From Planctomycetota bacterium (GTDB taxonomy: Bacteria; Planctomycetota; UBA11346): a DNA stretch of 6,418 nucleotides. Location: NCBI GenBank assembly GCA_947470885.1, contig CANIXE010000130.1:1-6418 (forward strand), given 5' to 3'. Made by a program: the position numbers and the translations under genes. This document shows positions 5,123 through 6,418 of the stretch, piece by piece. A model generated the notes under the pieces. That model was given only the letters and a program-made list of their open reading frames with translations. It was not told the DNA's origin and made no database searches. Position 1 is the first letter of the stretch; each line of letters starts with the position of its first letter.

Positions 5123-6418
5123 ATGTCTGACTCCGTCATTCCCATCGATCTCCCGCTGCCGTTGCCGGTCCCACCGGAACTGGCGGCGTTCCTGTTGGTC
5201 GTGTTCTTCGTTCTCCACATCCTGTTCGTGAACCTGATGCTGGGGGGCAGCCTGATCGCCGTCGGTCTGGAACTGCTGGGCCTGCGCCGGCCCGGCGACG
5301 ACGCCTTGGCCCACGCCGTGGCCAAGACCATCACCGTCAGCAAGAGCCTGGCGGTGGTATTGGGCGTCGGTCCCCTGCTGGCGATCAACGTCCTGTACAC
5401 CGTGCCGTGGTATTCCACCAATCGGATCACCGGCGAGGTCTGGCTGCTGATCGTGCCCCTGACGATCACCGCATTCCTGCTGACGTACCTCCACAAATAC
5501 ACCTGGGAACGCCTGGGGGACCACAAGGGCCTGCACATCGCCATCGGGGCCACGGCTTCGGCGCTGTTCCTGGTGATCCCGTTCATCTTCCTGGTGAATG
5601 TGACCCTGATGCTCTTCCCCGAGCAATGGTCCCGGATCCAGGATGAGGGCTTCCTGCTGGCCGTGCTGCGCAACGGGGTGATTCCCCGGTACCTGCATTT
5701 TATCCTCGCCAGCGTGTCCGCCACCGCCCTGTTCCTGGTCTGGTGGTTCACCCGGGCCGGGACCGATCCGGCGACCGACCTGCCGGGGGAGACCCGGGGC
5801 GGCCTGCGCCGGCGGTTCTACACCCTGGCCCTGGTCACCTCGGCGCTCCAGTTCCTCGCTGGGCCGCTGGTCCTGGTGACCCTGCCCACCCAGGGGCTCA
5901 GCGGCCTGCTGTTCCTGACCCTGGGGGCCGGGATCCTGGCGGCGGCGGTGGCCCTCCACTGGCTGTGGCGGGAATGCCTGGACAGCACCGGTCCCCGGGG
6001 CGACGCGCCCCTGGGCTGGGCCTTTGGCCGGATCGTGGTCGCCCTGGGGGTGACGGTCCTGCTGATGGCCACCGCCCGGCACCTGTATCGGGCCACGGCC
6101 CTGGCGCCCTACCAAGCCCAGGTCGCGGAAAAGACCCGGGCCTACCAGGAACGCAGTGCGTACTACCGCAAGAATCCCGCCCCCGCCGCCGAGGAGGATC
6201 CCCTGGCCGGCTTGGCGGGGTATGGCGCGTTCCGCCAGAATTGCGCCGCCTGCCATGATCAGGCGGTGAAGCTCGTGGGTCCGCCCCTGAAGGAGATCGC
6301 CAGCTTGTACGGCGGCGGTCCGGCGGATCTCGCGGCCCTGGCGGCGTTCACTCGGGACACCGGCAAACCCCGCAAGCAGCGGGACCGGGCGGAATATCCC
6401 ATGAAGATGCCGGCGTTC
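5123..6418 (+). CDS. Second CydA-like membrane protein with C-terminal heme c domain (3' end outside the window)
   Basis: 432 residues are visible and the frame is still open at the window edge. Eight membrane helices are seen (about 18-45, 68-94, 104-124, 137-163, 186-209, 231-254, 258-281, 299-320), then a charged linker (321-365) and a class I-like cytochrome c domain. That domain has C374-x-x-C377-H378 (CAACH) and YPMKMPAF (425-432), which supplies the distal Met just at the edge. H32 in LHILFVNLMLGGSL aligns with CydA His19 without gaps. H192 in PRYLHFILASVSATALF aligns with His186. The glutamates of CydA TM3 are not found here. It shares LHI..G, M..P..W and N...P patterns with the preceding protein, so the two are paralogues. 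GAGGTGA (5111-5117), overlapping the upstream stop, is a good Shine-Dalgarno for ATG 5123. Co-expression and a heterodimer with the preceding product are likely. A fully separate function is possible but less so. Confidence 0.82.
   Translation, partial: MSDSVIPIDLPLPLPVPPELAAFLLVVFFVLHILFVNLMLGGSLIAVGLELLGLRRPGDDALAHAVAKTITVSKSLAVVLGVGPLLAINVLYTVPWYSTNRITGEVWLLIVPLTITAFLLTYLHKYTWERLGDHKGLHIAIGATASALFLVIPFIFLVNVTLMLFPEQWSRIQDEGFLLAVLRNGVIPRYLHFILASVSATALFLVWWFTRAGTDPATDLPGETRGGLRRRFYTLALVTSALQFLAGPLVLVTLPTQGLSGLLFLTLGAGILAAAVALHWLWRECLDSTGPRGDAPLGWAFGRIVVALGVTVLLMATARHLYRATALAPYQAQVAEKTRAYQERSAYYRKNPAPAAEEDPLAGLAGYGAFRQNCAACHDQAVKLVGPPLKEIASLYGGGPADLAALAAFTRDTGKPRKQRDRAEYPMKMPAF

Noticed and set aside
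4988..6256. Minus-strand open frame of 422 codons over the second bd-like gene
   Set aside because: Low-complexity Gln/Gly/His-rich translation opposite a gene with clear membrane helices and a heme c motif; a GC-bias artefact.
3729..6418. Canonical CydAB quinol oxidase
   Set aside because: There is no Q-loop, the His186 position is Arg in the first protein, the second gene is a CydA-like paralogue rather than CydB, and both carry heme c domains.

Overview
The window is GC-rich and densely coded, all on the + strand. It looks like a Gram-negative bacterium: it carries a TonB energy-transduction cluster and membrane proteins with heme c domains. The gene order of the first half (second proton-channel protein, ExbB, ExbD, TonB, TPR protein) is the 'TonB2/TtpC' type known from Vibrio and other Gammaproteobacteria and, from memory, also common in Verrucomicrobiota and Planctomycetota. 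A small exported CxxC protein after it resembles, again from memory, uncharacterised Verrucomicrobiota proteins. I therefore lean to Verrucomicrobiota or a relative, with low confidence.

Bases 1-3088 form one tightly packed operon. It holds the tail of a probable TtpC-like channel protein (1-66), ExbB (63-659), ExbD (656-1069), TonB (1071-1805) and a periplasmic TPR protein (1802-3088). Three junctions are ATGA stop/start overlaps and the fourth has a one-base gap. Together the products would use the proton motive force to drive TonB-dependent outer-membrane receptors. The last 22 codons of exbB contain an octanucleotide tandem repeat (591-628). A change in copy number would alter the ExbB C-terminus and the exbB/exbD overlap.

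Bases 3109-3552 encode a 147-residue exported protein of unknown function with a CxxC motif. A 176-base gap follows (3553-3728). It contains a GC-rich hairpin (possible terminator) and a 16-base dyad that abuts the next start codon and contains its ribosome-binding site.

Bases 3729-6418 encode two consecutive membrane proteins, the second running off the window. Each has about eight transmembrane helices with the fold signature of cytochrome bd subunit I (CydA), followed by a C-terminal heme c domain (CAGCH in the first, CAACH in the second). They are paralogues of each other. The first keeps the two CydA-type glutamates and an RKPW version of the GRQPW motif but has Arg where CydA has His186. 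The second keeps that His but lacks the glutamates. Neither has a quinol-binding Q-loop. They most likely form a heterodimeric, cytochrome-c-fed member of the bd superfamily (similar to the group called OR-C), and this is the most interesting part of the window.
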